Shown piece after piece: positions 19,600-28,398 of a DNA stretch of 64,000 bases (position 1 is the first letter of the stretch; every line of letters starts with the position of its first letter). Source of the DNA: Nitrososphaerota archaeon (GTDB lineage: Archaea > Thermoproteota > Nitrososphaeria > Nitrososphaerales > Gagatemarchaeaceae). The notes under the pieces were generated by a model. It was given only the letters and a program-made list of their open reading frames with translations, made no database searches and had not been told where the DNA came from. A program made the position numbers and the translations under genes. The DNA is taken from the NCBI GenBank assembly GCA_027886905.1, contig JAPCJO010000002.1, positions 21,859-85,858 of the forward strand, in the 5' to 3' direction.

Positions 19600-20481
19600 C
19601 TAGCTCGAGATCTTACGGTAGGTCTCCGGCCTCCTGTTCCTCAGGAAGCCCCACCCCTCCTCCACCCGTCTTCCGAGCTCGAGGTCGCAGGTGGCCAAGA
19701 GGACCTGCTCGCTGTCGTCCGCTCGCGCGAGGACCTTCCCGAACTGGTCGCAGACGAAGGACCCGCCCCAGAAGCTCATCCGCCCCTCATTCCCGACGCG
19801 GTTGACCGCCGCCACGACCATGCTATTGGCTATGGCGTGCCCGCGCTGGACCGCCTCCCAGGCATCGTGCCAGTCGCCCTCAGCCTGCTCTATCCCGTCG
19901 ACCCTCCCTATAGCCGTGGGATAGAAGATGACCTCCGCGCCCTTGAGCCTCTCCACCCTCGCCGGCTCCGGGTACCACTGGTCGAAGCAGATCAGGACCC
20001 CCAGGCTGGCGGCGCGGGTCTTGAAGACCGGGTAGTCACTCCCGCTCGAGAAGTAGTCCTTCTCGTAGAACGACTCGTCCTCGGGGATCTGGACCTTCCT
20101 GTACTTGCCGAGCACGCGGCCCCGCTCGTCGAAGACCACCGACGTGTTGTAGAGTCGGCCGTCGCGCGCCTTCTCGTAGAGCGACCCGCCGACGAGCGCG
20201 ACCTTGGACGCGCGCGCGGCCTCGGAGAGGCGCTTGGTGGTGGGCCCGGGGATTGGCTCGGGGTCCACCCTCGCCCCCTTTTCCTGGGGGAAGTAGCGGC
20301 TTGCGAAGAGCTCTGGGAGGCAGACTATCGACGCACCCCTCTTGGAGGCCTCATCGACCATGGCAAGGGCCTTCGAGACGTTGGCTTCGCGGTCGTCGCC
20401 CATGGCCATCTGGACCAGGCCGAGGGTCACCTCGCGGTGGGCGCCTTCGCCCATGGCCACGCGCTTGGTTCGGCTCGTCAT
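19600..20481 (-). CDS. aguB: N-carbamoylputrescine amidase (nitrilase superfamily)
   Basis: LPELF, CFDQWYPEPAR, WGGSFVCDQFGKVLA; start at MTSRTKRVAMGEG, 2 nt after the ppcA stop. Confidence 0.9.
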   Translation of the reverse strand: MTSRTKRVAMGEGAHREVTLGLVQMAMGDDREANVSKALAMVDEASKRGASIVCLPELFASRYFPQEKGARVDPEPIPGPTTKRLSEAARASKVALVGGSLYEKARDGRLYNTSVVFDERGRVLGKYRKVQIPEDESFYEKDYFSSGSDYPVFKTRAASLGVLICFDQWYPEPARVERLKGAEVIFYPTAIGRVDGIEQAEGDWHDAWEAVQRGHAIANSMVVAAVNRVGNEGRMSFWGGSFVCDQFGKVLARADDSEQVLLATCDLELGRRVEEGWGFLRNRRPETYRKISS

Positions 20482-20483
20482 CT

Positions 20484-22070
20484 CTAGCCCAGACATCTTC
20501 TGAGCTTGGCCGCTTCTATGAAAGCGTTTGAGGCGCTGGACCTCTCGCCGTCCATCGCGCACATCATGAAAGTGTTTACGAAGTTCTCGTGCTTCTTCGA
20601 CCTGTTGTCGGAGGGACCGAGCGGGAGGGAGAGGGTCTCCTCGATGGTAGAGAGGTCGGCCATCACGTACCTCAGCGCAGTCTTGAGCTTCTCCTTGTTC
20701 ATCTGCGTGAACTTCGCCATGAGGTCGTACTTGTCGACCAGCAGGTGGACGGTCTCCCACGAGACCAGCGAGCCCGCCACGCGGTAGTCGTACTGGATCC
20801 CCTTGTAGGCGTGCTTCAAAGCGTCGAACTCCTTGTCCGTGAGCGAGCGCAGCGCCTGCGCCCCGATGAACTCGGGCGGGATGCCCAGCGAGTAGAAGGC
20901 CGCGGCGAACGGGATGGCCCGGGGCATGGTGACCCCCTTGACCCTCCTGCTGTAGCCGAAGAGCCCGATGTGCAGCTTCCTGGCCCTCCTTGTGGGGATG
21001 AAGGCCGCGACGTAATTGATCAGGGGCGCGAGTATCTCGACCCTCGACTGGAAGACGGGTATCAGCTTCTTCATCGCGCCCTCGAGAAGCAGGATCTCTT
21101 CCTCGTCGACCTCGGCGAGCTCGCCGTTCGGGAGGCGCTCGTTGAGCGTCGCGATCCCCTTCTCGACCGCGTCGCTGGGGTAGTCGTAGCGGAACGCGGA
21201 CTGGATAGTGACCGTCGAGAGGCCCTTGTACTCGGAAAGGAAGTTGTCGATGTTCTCCGGGTTGAGGTGCCCCCTGAACGGCATCGTCCCCACTCCGAGG
21301 ATGGGGTTCATCCTCACCCCGGTCTTTTTCTGGACCTCGGAGAGCTTGCCGAGGGCGACCTTCGAGAGCAGGACGGCGGTGATCAGGCCATAGTTGAGCG
21401 CCGGGTCAGACCTGGCGATGAAGACCCGCATGACCTCAGGCTTGACGGCCCTGATGTACTCGAGGACTATCTTGTCCATGGACATCAGGCTCGGGGCGTC
21501 CTCGACCAGCGGGATCGCGTCTATCTTCTTGGGCAAGAACGCGCCCACCCAGTCCTTGACCTTCATCGAGCCACCCAGGCTGACGTCCTCGATACCCGCG
21601 ATGGCCTTGGCGTAGCACCGGTCCAGCCATAGGAGCTCCGACCCCTTCGTCGTGAACGGAAGTATGACTGAGGAGACCGGGACGCTCTCCCTCTCGTAGA
21701 ACGCGCTCGCCACGTCCGCCTGGAGGGGGATCGACTGGAGCGTCTGGGTGACTATCTTCCGCTCGGCCTTCTCGACCAGCGGGTTGGGGATGCGGTAGGT
21801 GAGGAAGATGTCGCGCCCGAAGACGTTGTCCATGAAGTAGTCCGGGTACTTGCTGAGGAGCTTCCTGACGACGTTGGTGTCGACGTCCTTCCCCTCTGAG
21901 TCCCACATGACCTCGCTGCAGGCGAGCTTGCTGAAGGCGATGTATGCCTCGTCGAGCTCGGTCTCTCCCTCAATCACCCCGTTGGTGGACGACGCCCAAG
22001 GGGGCGTGTTCGCGTTGTCGGGGTGCTGGGTCGTCATCGTCTTGGGGATGAATCTTTTCTCGTCGACCAA
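20484..22070 (-). CDS. ppcA: Archaeal-type phosphoenolpyruvate carboxylase
   Basis: 528-aa PEPcase_2: IPKTMTTQHPDNANTPPW ... MWDSEGKDVDTNVVRKLL. Confidence 0.95.
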   Translation of the reverse strand: MVDEKRFIPKTMTTQHPDNANTPPWASSTNGVIEGETELDEAYIAFSKLACSEVMWDSEGKDVDTNVVRKLLSKYPDYFMDNVFGRDIFLTYRIPNPLVEKAERKIVTQTLQSIPLQADVASAFYERESVPVSSVILPFTTKGSELLWLDRCYAKAIAGIEDVSLGGSMKVKDWVGAFLPKKIDAIPLVEDAPSLMSMDKIVLEYIRAVKPEVMRVFIARSDPALNYGLITAVLLSKVALGKLSEVQKKTGVRMNPILGVGTMPFRGHLNPENIDNFLSEYKGLSTVTIQSAFRYDYPSDAVEKGIATLNERLPNGELAEVDEEEILLLEGAMKKLIPVFQSRVEILAPLINYVAAFIPTRRARKLHIGLFGYSRRVKGVTMPRAIPFAAAFYSLGIPPEFIGAQALRSLTDKEFDALKHAYKGIQYDYRVAGSLVSWETVHLLVDKYDLMAKFTQMNKEKLKTALRYVMADLSTIEETLSLPLGPSDNRSKKHENFVNTFMMCAMDGERSSASNAFIEAAKLRRCLG

Positions 22071-22166
22071 GTTGTGCTAAGCGGGCGACGGTCTCCGGGA
22101 GAGATTATTATGTTAGCCCTTTTTGAGTAGAAGATCCGTCGGCGCTTAAATAGCAAACCAGTCTTC

Positions 22167-23423
22167 GTGTCCGTGCCGCTTGTGCGAAAGGTGATCCGGC
22201 AAGACCTCGAGCCAACCGTCGACCAAATTGCACTGATGGAGTGCTTCCGACAGATGACAAATCACAGCATTCGAATTGGTTTGGAATTCGAGAGGAAATA
22301 CGGCATCACGCCCCCGATGAGAGAACTCTCGCGGCTCTCATACGCTCACCTGAAATCGTATCAGTGCTACGCACAATATCGGTTGTGTGCGATCTCCAGG
22401 GCCGCTGGAATCCTTTCTTCTCGGAAGAAGTCCATCAAAAGAGGGTTTCCAACAAGGAGCCCGTTCGTGTCCAAGCGCATGATAGTCTCCTGTTACGGGT
22501 TCGACATTCAAGACGGCCATCTCGTGATCCATCTAGTTTCAGGGGCGTCCGAATCAATCGCACTCAACAGCCATACGCTGGATGTCATCTCTAATCCCAC
22601 GGTAAGAGTTTGTTCCTTCACTTTAACAGAAAAATCACTCTGTCTCTGCATATCGAAAGAAGTCCCGACGCCTAACCTTGCCGAAGTCAGAGGCGCCATT
22701 GGCATTGATAGAAACCTTAGGAACGTCACGGTCGGCAACGAGGAAGTGGTCACCTACTATGACGTCTCTAAAGCGGCTAAAGTTGCGGAGAATACAAGGA
22801 GAATCATTGCGTCGTTCAAAAGGGGTGATAGGAGAGTTCGGCAGGGGTTAATCTCAAAATATGGAAATCGGAGGCGGGAGAGAATCGAGCGCATTTTGCA
22901 CCTTGTATCGAGGGATATCGTCGAGAGGGCCAAGGCGAAGAGGCAAATTATAGTATTCGAGGAAATCAAAGGAATTCGCAACCTTTACAGGAAAGGCAAT
23001 CGTCAGGGGAAATCCTACAGGGCGCAAATGAACTCTTGGCCATTCTACGAGGTCAAGAGGCAGATAGAGTACAAAGCGGCATGGGAAGGAGTTCCAACAA
23101 TAACACTATCGAGACGCGAGACACGAGGGACCACGATGGACTGTCCACAATGCGGGGAGAGACTCCAAGTGCCAGTTCGAGGCGATCGGGGTCGCTATCG
23201 CCAACTGTGGTGCGCATACTGTGAGAGGTGGAGGGATCGCGACCTAATCGCAGTCCTCAACATCTCTCGCAGAGGGTGGTTGAGGTCCGACCATTCTTCG
23301 AAGGAAGGCGGGGCAAGGGGAGCCATGAGGGGGAACCCGGAACACGCAGGGGAGCCGGTAATCCTCAGAGTCGATGCCTCGAAGCCACGCGACGTATTCA
23401 CGCGCGGCAGAACCTTATGTTAG
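22167..23423 (+). mobile_element. tnpB: TnpB (IS200/IS605 family OrfB; IS1341-type, no TnpA)
   Basis: GIDRNLRNVTV (RuvC-I), FEEIKGI (RuvC-II), CPQCG...CAYC zinc ribbon, RDLIAVLNI (RuvC-III). Confidence 0.9.
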
Positions 23424-23443
23424 ATGGAACTCGACGTTCCATC
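23423..23443 (+). repeat. Perfect 8-bp hairpin at the 3' end of tnpB (candidate IS right-end / omegaRNA element)
   Basis: GATGGAAC-TCGAC-GTTCCATC starting at the tnpB stop codon. Confidence 0.7.
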
Positions 23444-23504
23444 GGTCAGCAATTCTTCCACCCTGACAAAAAAGTCGGCGCGCTAGCGCTAATAACCGCG
23501 GGCG

Positions 23505-24344
23505 ATGACTTGTGGAGGCTTGTCTTCCAACAGCCCTCTGGCGGGCACCGATTGGGATGGCAGCGCCCGGGCTTACGACCGTTTCGAGAAGAAGTGGCAT
23601 TACTATTTCAGGGTCGCGGAGGGCCTGGTCCGTCCGCTCGGGATTGAGCGCGACTCGAGAGTCTTGGAGCTCGCGTGCGGAACGGGGGCCTGCACCCTGG
23701 CGTTGTCCAGGCGCTGCCCTTCGGGAGAGGTGGTTTGCGTGGAGAGGTCTGCCCCGATGATGGACATGGCGAGGAAGAACGCGCGATCGGCACGACGGGA
23801 GAACGTCTCCTTCGTGCAGGGGGACGTGAGCCGCCTCCCAGAGCTTCTTGCCTGCGAGGCCAGGTTCGACTTTGCCGTGTGCAATTCAGCCTTTTGGCAG
23901 TTTCCCAAGAGCGTCCAGGTGGGAGAGGCTGTGCGCAAATCGCTAAAGCCGGGAGGAGTGTTCGCCTTCAACCTCCCATCACTCTTCAGTCTGACGAAGG
24001 AACGGCGACTCTATCGCGACGCGGTGGACGAGGTTCTAGGCAAACATGGAATCGACCGCAGGAGGTTTTGGCGACGCAGGAAGCGCGAGGACTACCACGC
24101 TTCGGTGGAACGCGCCGGATTCACCGTCGTCAAGGATACCCACTACTACGTCGTCGTGCAGGCAAGAGAGATGATGGAGTGGAGGAGCATACCCATCTTC
24201 GCGAGGAGGTGGGGAAACTTCGCCGGTCTCCCCGCTGGCGTCTCGGCCGAGATATCCAGCACGATAAGGAAGAGACGGCTGCTCTGGCCAGATGACAGGG
24301 GGAGAAGGAGCAGATGGCGGATGATAATGTCGATTGGAGAATGA
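23505..24344 (+). CDS. Class I SAM-dependent methyltransferase
   Basis: VLELACGTGACTLALSRR ... SLKPGGVFAFNLPS. Confidence 0.88.
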   Translation: MTCGGLSSNSPLAGTDWDGSARAYDRFEKKWHYYFRVAEGLVRPLGIERDSRVLELACGTGACTLALSRRCPSGEVVCVERSAPMMDMARKNARSARRENVSFVQGDVSRLPELLACEARFDFAVCNSAFWQFPKSVQVGEAVRKSLKPGGVFAFNLPSLFSLTKERRLYRDAVDEVLGKHGIDRRRFWRRRKREDYHASVERAGFTVVKDTHYYVVVQAREMMEWRSIPIFARRWGNFAGLPAGVSAEISSTIRKRRLLWPDDRGRRSRWRMIMSIGE

Positions 24345-24355
24345 GCTACCTTGCC

Positions 24356-24772
24356 TCACTTCACCACGAGCACGTCGCACTTCGAGTGAGCTACGACGGC
24401 GGAGGAGGTGCCTCCCATGAGAAGGCGCTCGAGCGCAGACAGGCCCCTCCTGCCTATCACGCCCAGGTCGGCCCGCCTGCTCTTCTGAGGCCGCGAGTAT
24501 CTCGTCCGCGACTTGTCCATCCCTCAGCACCCCGGTGACGTCGCCAACCGTCCGTTTGGCTTTGGTGACCGCTCTTTCCGAGGACATCGTTGCCGCTCTG
24601 CATGGTCTCCTCGTAGGCTGAAGGGGGGGACCACCACGACAATGGCGAGGCGCGCGTCGCACGCCGCCTCCAGGGAGGCCACCCTCTAGAGCGCACTCTC
24701 GGCGGTCTTGGAGCCGTCGTAGGCGAGGAGGATCCGCCGATAGCCCACCGGCTGTGATGGGATGTGGGTCAA
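24356..24772 (-). pseudogene. Degraded universal stress protein (UspA family)
   Basis: Manual translation: LTHIPSQPVGYRRILLAYDGSKTAESAL* (in-frame TAG), frameshift at a C run (PPSAYEETMQSGND), further frame changes, then DLGVIGRRGLSALERLLMGGTSSAVVAHSKCDVLVVK*. Confidence 0.85.
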
Positions 24773-26226
24773 GCGACCGGGGCCTCTGCGGGCTTGTCCA
24801 CGACCGGAGCGACGGCTCTCTTCCCCATCACCTCCTGGGCGAAGAAGGCGATCACCAGGGAGACGGCGAACCCCGCGACCGCGATGTAGTAGGCGTAGTG
24901 GAAGGCGGTGTGGGTCGGGAGGGAGGTCTTCTGGCCGGCGATGACGTACACCGCGACGAAGGTGGTCATCAGGGACCCCGCGATGGGAGCTCCCAAGCTA
25001 GACCCGATGTTCCTGAAGACCGTGTTGAGGGAGGTCGCGAGCCCCATCTCCCTCTTCTTGACGGAGAGGACGAGCAGGTTCTGGGTTGCGACGAGGAGCA
25101 TGCCAAGGCCGGCTGACGCCACGATCAGGTACTCCGCTATCTGGGCTGCGGTCGTCGCGGTGGAGATCAGGAAGAACCCTAATGCCCCCAGGACGCTGCC
25201 GAGGTACAGGAAGGGCTTGACCCCGTACTTCGGAGTCAGGCGGCCCACGGGGATGGCGACTATGAGGATGGCGACCGCGAGGGGTAGGAGGTAGATCCCG
25301 GTATTGAGGATGTCGAAGCCGTACCCGCTGGGCGGCGCGAGCTCGAGCTGGAAGCTTATCGCCTGGAAGGCGATGAAGAGCGCGGCTCCCGAGGTGATCC
25401 CGACCACGTTGGCGACGATGACGTTCCTGATTCCGAGCAGCTTGAGGTTGAGGATGGGCTCGGCGACCCTCCTCTCGTAGACAATGAGCGGGACAAGGAA
25501 GGCGAAGCCGCCGAAGACCATGCCGAGTACCGGCAGGGACGTCCATCCCCAAGTGGAGCCCTCGGAGAGTCCGAGGACTATCGCCCCGAGGTCGACGCCC
25601 AGCCAGGTCGCCCCCACGTAGTCCAACTTCGCGTTGGGGTCGGTGACCGAGGACTCCTTGACGGTGTAGAAGATGAGGACTGTCAATACCACGATGAAGG
25701 GAAGGGCGATGTGGTAGTTTGCCTGCCATCCGTAGGAGTTCGCGACGAGGGCACCCAGGGGGAGGCCGAAGGCGGCTCCGGCGCCGAACATCGCGCTGAG
25801 TATCCCCTGTGCTCGGGGGACAAGCTCCCGCGGAAACTCCTCCCTGACCAGGCTGAAGGCGAGCGGGAATATCCCGAGCCCGATGCCCTGCACGGTCCTC
25901 GAGACAAGGAGGATGGTGAAGTTCGAGGCGAAGGAGGTCACCGCGACCATGACGCAGTAGATCACCAGGACGTAGATCAGGACCCGCTTCTTCCCCACGA
26001 TGTCACCGAGCTTCCCTATCACCGGGTTGACGGCGGTCCCGAAGACGGTGTAGAGCGAGATGACGAGGCTCACCTCCGCGATGGTCACGTTGTAGTCGGA
26101 GGCGATCCTAGGGAGCGACGGCGTAAGCATGATGTCGACATACAAGACAAAAGCAGCGAGAAGCGAAAAGAGGACTAAGACCCTGTTTGCGTATGACTGA
26201 TCAAAAGCAGGTTTTTCCGTCGTCAG
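24769..26226 (-). CDS. MFS transporter, DHA2/EmrB-like
   Basis: About 14 TM; YANRVLVLFSLLAAFVLYVDIMLTPSLPRIASDYNV; only start-like codon covering TM1 is CTG at 26226. Confidence 0.85.
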   Translation of the reverse strand: MTTEKPAFDQSYANRVLVLFSLLAAFVLYVDIMLTPSLPRIASDYNVTIAEVSLVISLYTVFGTAVNPVIGKLGDIVGKKRVLIYVLVIYCVMVAVTSFASNFTILLVSRTVQGIGLGIFPLAFSLVREEFPRELVPRAQGILSAMFGAGAAFGLPLGALVANSYGWQANYHIALPFIVVLTVLIFYTVKESSVTDPNAKLDYVGATWLGVDLGAIVLGLSEGSTWGWTSLPVLGMVFGGFAFLVPLIVYERRVAEPILNLKLLGIRNVIVANVVGITSGAALFIAFQAISFQLELAPPSGYGFDILNTGIYLLPLAVAILIVAIPVGRLTPKYGVKPFLYLGSVLGALGFFLISTATTAAQIAEYLIVASAGLGMLLVATQNLLVLSVKKREMGLATSLNTVFRNIGSSLGAPIAGSLMTTFVAVYVIAGQKTSLPTHTAFHYAYYIAVAGFAVSLVIAFFAQEVMGKRAVAPVVDKPAEAPVA

Positions 26227-26229
26227 GGA

Positions 26230-26439
26230 TCAGGCGCTCCTAGATCTAGACGCGACGCCCAGCACCGTCATCACGAGACCGACTACCGCCAGCACGGCGC
26301 CGACGTAGATGTAGGTGGGGTTTCCGCTCATTAGAGAGCTTCCCTTGATGAAGTCTGCCCCCTGCAACGCGAAGACCGTCCCAAAGAGCAGGAGAAGGAG
26401 CCCGACGATGATGAAAGCCCACCTGCGAGCGGCCACCAC
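26230..26439 (-). CDS. Small two-TM membrane protein
   Basis: 69-aa ORF directly upstream of, and in the same frame as, the MFS gene. Confidence 0.55.
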   Translation of the reverse strand: MVAARRWAFIIVGLLLLLFGTVFALQGADFIKGSSLMSGNPTYIYVGAVLAVVGLVMTVLGVASRSRSA

Positions 26440-26452
26440 TGGCTAACCTCTC

Positions 26453-26862
26453 TTAGACCTTTATCCGGACGCTGCCGTCGAGGACTTCCACGGCGTAGGT
26501 GCGCAGGTCGGTCGCTTCCTTGTGGGTCGCAAGCTTGAGCAACGCTGGGACGTTCTTCAAAACCTCTCCCGTTGTAGATCAAATTGAGCTTTGTGGACGG
26601 GGCAGACGACTGCGTGGTCCTTCGCCTCGCCACCGAGCAGATGCTCCGTTTTCAGTTCCCCTTTGGGCAGATATCCATTGAAGTGCGAGCAAACGGCGTC
26701 GATCGCGTAAACCTTCCCGCCGATCTTCGACAATAGAATCGCATTCCCGGCGACGGCAACGCCGAACATCGACCCTTCTGAAATTTCATCCTCTTTCGCT
26801 ACGGCTACGAAGTTGCCTTGCGCCGCCTTCAATGGGTCTAGCAAAGCCACGCGACCTCGCAT
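26453..26862 (-). pseudogene. Rieske [2Fe-2S] protein with a single-base frameshift
   Basis: CSHFNGYLPKGEL...CPVHKAQFDL, then frame change near 26575 to TTGEVLKNVPALLKLATHKEATDLRTYAVEVLDGSVRIKV*. Confidence 0.85.
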
Positions 26863-27051
26863 GCTGGCGCGACATCGACGGACATCACGAATATCGGACG
26901 TCCTGTATTGGTCACACGATATAAATCTATTGGGCATCCGATACTAATATGGACGTTGGCCGGTAGGAGTTCTCGGCTGAAATCGGGAAGCGGCGCGGAG
27001 ACCGTGGATTCCGCCAACTCGTTATATATCGCGCTCAAGCGGAGCGAAGCT

Positions 27052-27477
27052 ATGCCCACGAAGTACGACGTCGTCAAGCAGACGAAGGCCCCCATCAGCA
27101 CGGTGATCGACTACTATTCGCATCCGGAGAACCTGCCGAAGGTCCACCCGGACTTTGTGAAGGACGTCAAGATAATCAGCAGGGACGGCAACACGGTCAA
27201 GCTAGAGCAGCAGATGGAGATGATGGGAAGGAAGCTGAAGGCCGTCAACACGATGACCTGGGACAGCGCGAACAACAGGTTCGTGGTCAACACGTTGGAC
27301 GGCGACGGCAAGGGGAGCAAGATAACGATGGAGCTGAAGCAGATCCCCTCAGGGACGGAAATGCACTACTGGGCCGAGATGGAGTTCGGGGCCATCGGGT
27401 TCTTCATCAAGGGGCGGGCCAAGGACTCCTTCTTGAAGGTCGCCGACGAGGACGCGAAGGCCCTCGACGCGATGTAG
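27052..27477 (+). CDS. SRPBCC family protein
   Basis: YDVVKQTKAPISTVIDYYSHPENLPKVHPDFVKDVKIISRDG; TATA-like TTATATAT close upstream. Confidence 0.8.
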   Translation: MPTKYDVVKQTKAPISTVIDYYSHPENLPKVHPDFVKDVKIISRDGNTVKLEQQMEMMGRKLKAVNTMTWDSANNRFVVNTLDGDGKGSKITMELKQIPSGTEMHYWAEMEFGAIGFFIKGRAKDSFLKVADEDAKALDAM

Positions 27478-27525
27478 TGGCGACCCATCTACCGCCTTCG
27501 TCTCCTCCCGGGCCTCCTGCCCGCT

Positions 27526-28398
27526 TCACGCGTTCAGAAGAAGCGAGACCGCCAGAAGCAGTCCGACCAGCACGTGGATCCTCGCGATCACGGTAACGGA
27601 TTTCTCCCAAGCCTTGCCCTTCATCAGCTCACTGCATCCCTTCACGGCGACTGGGAAGGCGAGCCAGATCAGGAAGACCGATGTCGGCGCCGAGAAGATG
27701 AGAAAGGCGGGGACCGACCAGACGAAGGCTGCCGCGACCAGGAAGAGCAGCACGAGCGACCCGCGCCTCCTCCCGACGAGGACGGCTATTGTCCGCCGGC
27801 CGTGCTCGCGGTCCTTTTCGACGTCGCGGAGGTTGTTGGCCAGCAGGATGGAAGTGACCATCAGGCCGACGGGGATTGAGTAGACGAACGCCAATGCAGG
27901 CGCCGACCCCGAGGCCGCGAGGTCGGCGGAGACGACCTCTATGGGCCCCATGACGATGCCGACGAGCAGCTCTCCGAACGGTGTGGAGGAGATTGGGAGA
28001 GGTCCCTCGGAGTATAGGACTCCCGCGAGTATGGCCAGGCTGCCCAGCGCTAGGAGCCCGACCCCCCTCTCCAAGACCAAGAGTACCCCTAGGCAGAACG
28101 CCAGCGCGTAGCAAGCCGCGGCCGTATAGAGGACCTCGCTCGCCTTGACCTCGCCAGAGACGATGATCCCCGCAAAGCCCGCGGACGGGACGGTGTCCAC
28201 AGCGTGCCTGTAGTCCCCGTATTCGTTGAGAGAGTTCGTGGCGATCTGCATCAGAAGCGCCACGACGAGGATGTCCAGCCAGCTCAGCGCGCTAAACCGT
28301 CCGCCTTCTAGGGCGAGCGCCCCACCCACCATCATGGGGACGGCCGTGGCGGCGAGCGTGGGGATGCGAATGAGCCTGAGGAACTGCCCGGCCTTCAG
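27526..28398 (-). CDS. menA: 1,4-dihydroxy-2-naphthoate prenyltransferase
   Basis: UbiA superfamily: NSLNEYGDYRHAVDTV and NNLRDVEKDREHGRRT; position in men cluster; proposed CTG start overlapping the menE TGA. Confidence 0.9.
   Translation of the reverse strand: MKAGQFLRLIRIPTLAATAVPMMVGGALALEGGRFSALSWLDILVVALLMQIATNSLNEYGDYRHAVDTVPSAGFAGIIVSGEVKASEVLYTAAACYALAFCLGVLLVLERGVGLLALGSLAILAGVLYSEGPLPISSTPFGELLVGIVMGPIEVVSADLAASGSAPALAFVYSIPVGLMVTSILLANNLRDVEKDREHGRRTIAVLVGRRRGSLVLLFLVAAAFVWSVPAFLIFSAPTSVFLIWLAFPVAVKGCSELMKGKAWEKSVTVIARIHVLVGLLLAVSLLLNA

Noticed and set aside
23505-24344. SAM methyltransferase as the missing MenG/UbiE
   Set aside because: It lies 3 kb outside the men cluster on the other side of unrelated genes, and I could not recognise UbiE signature motifs.
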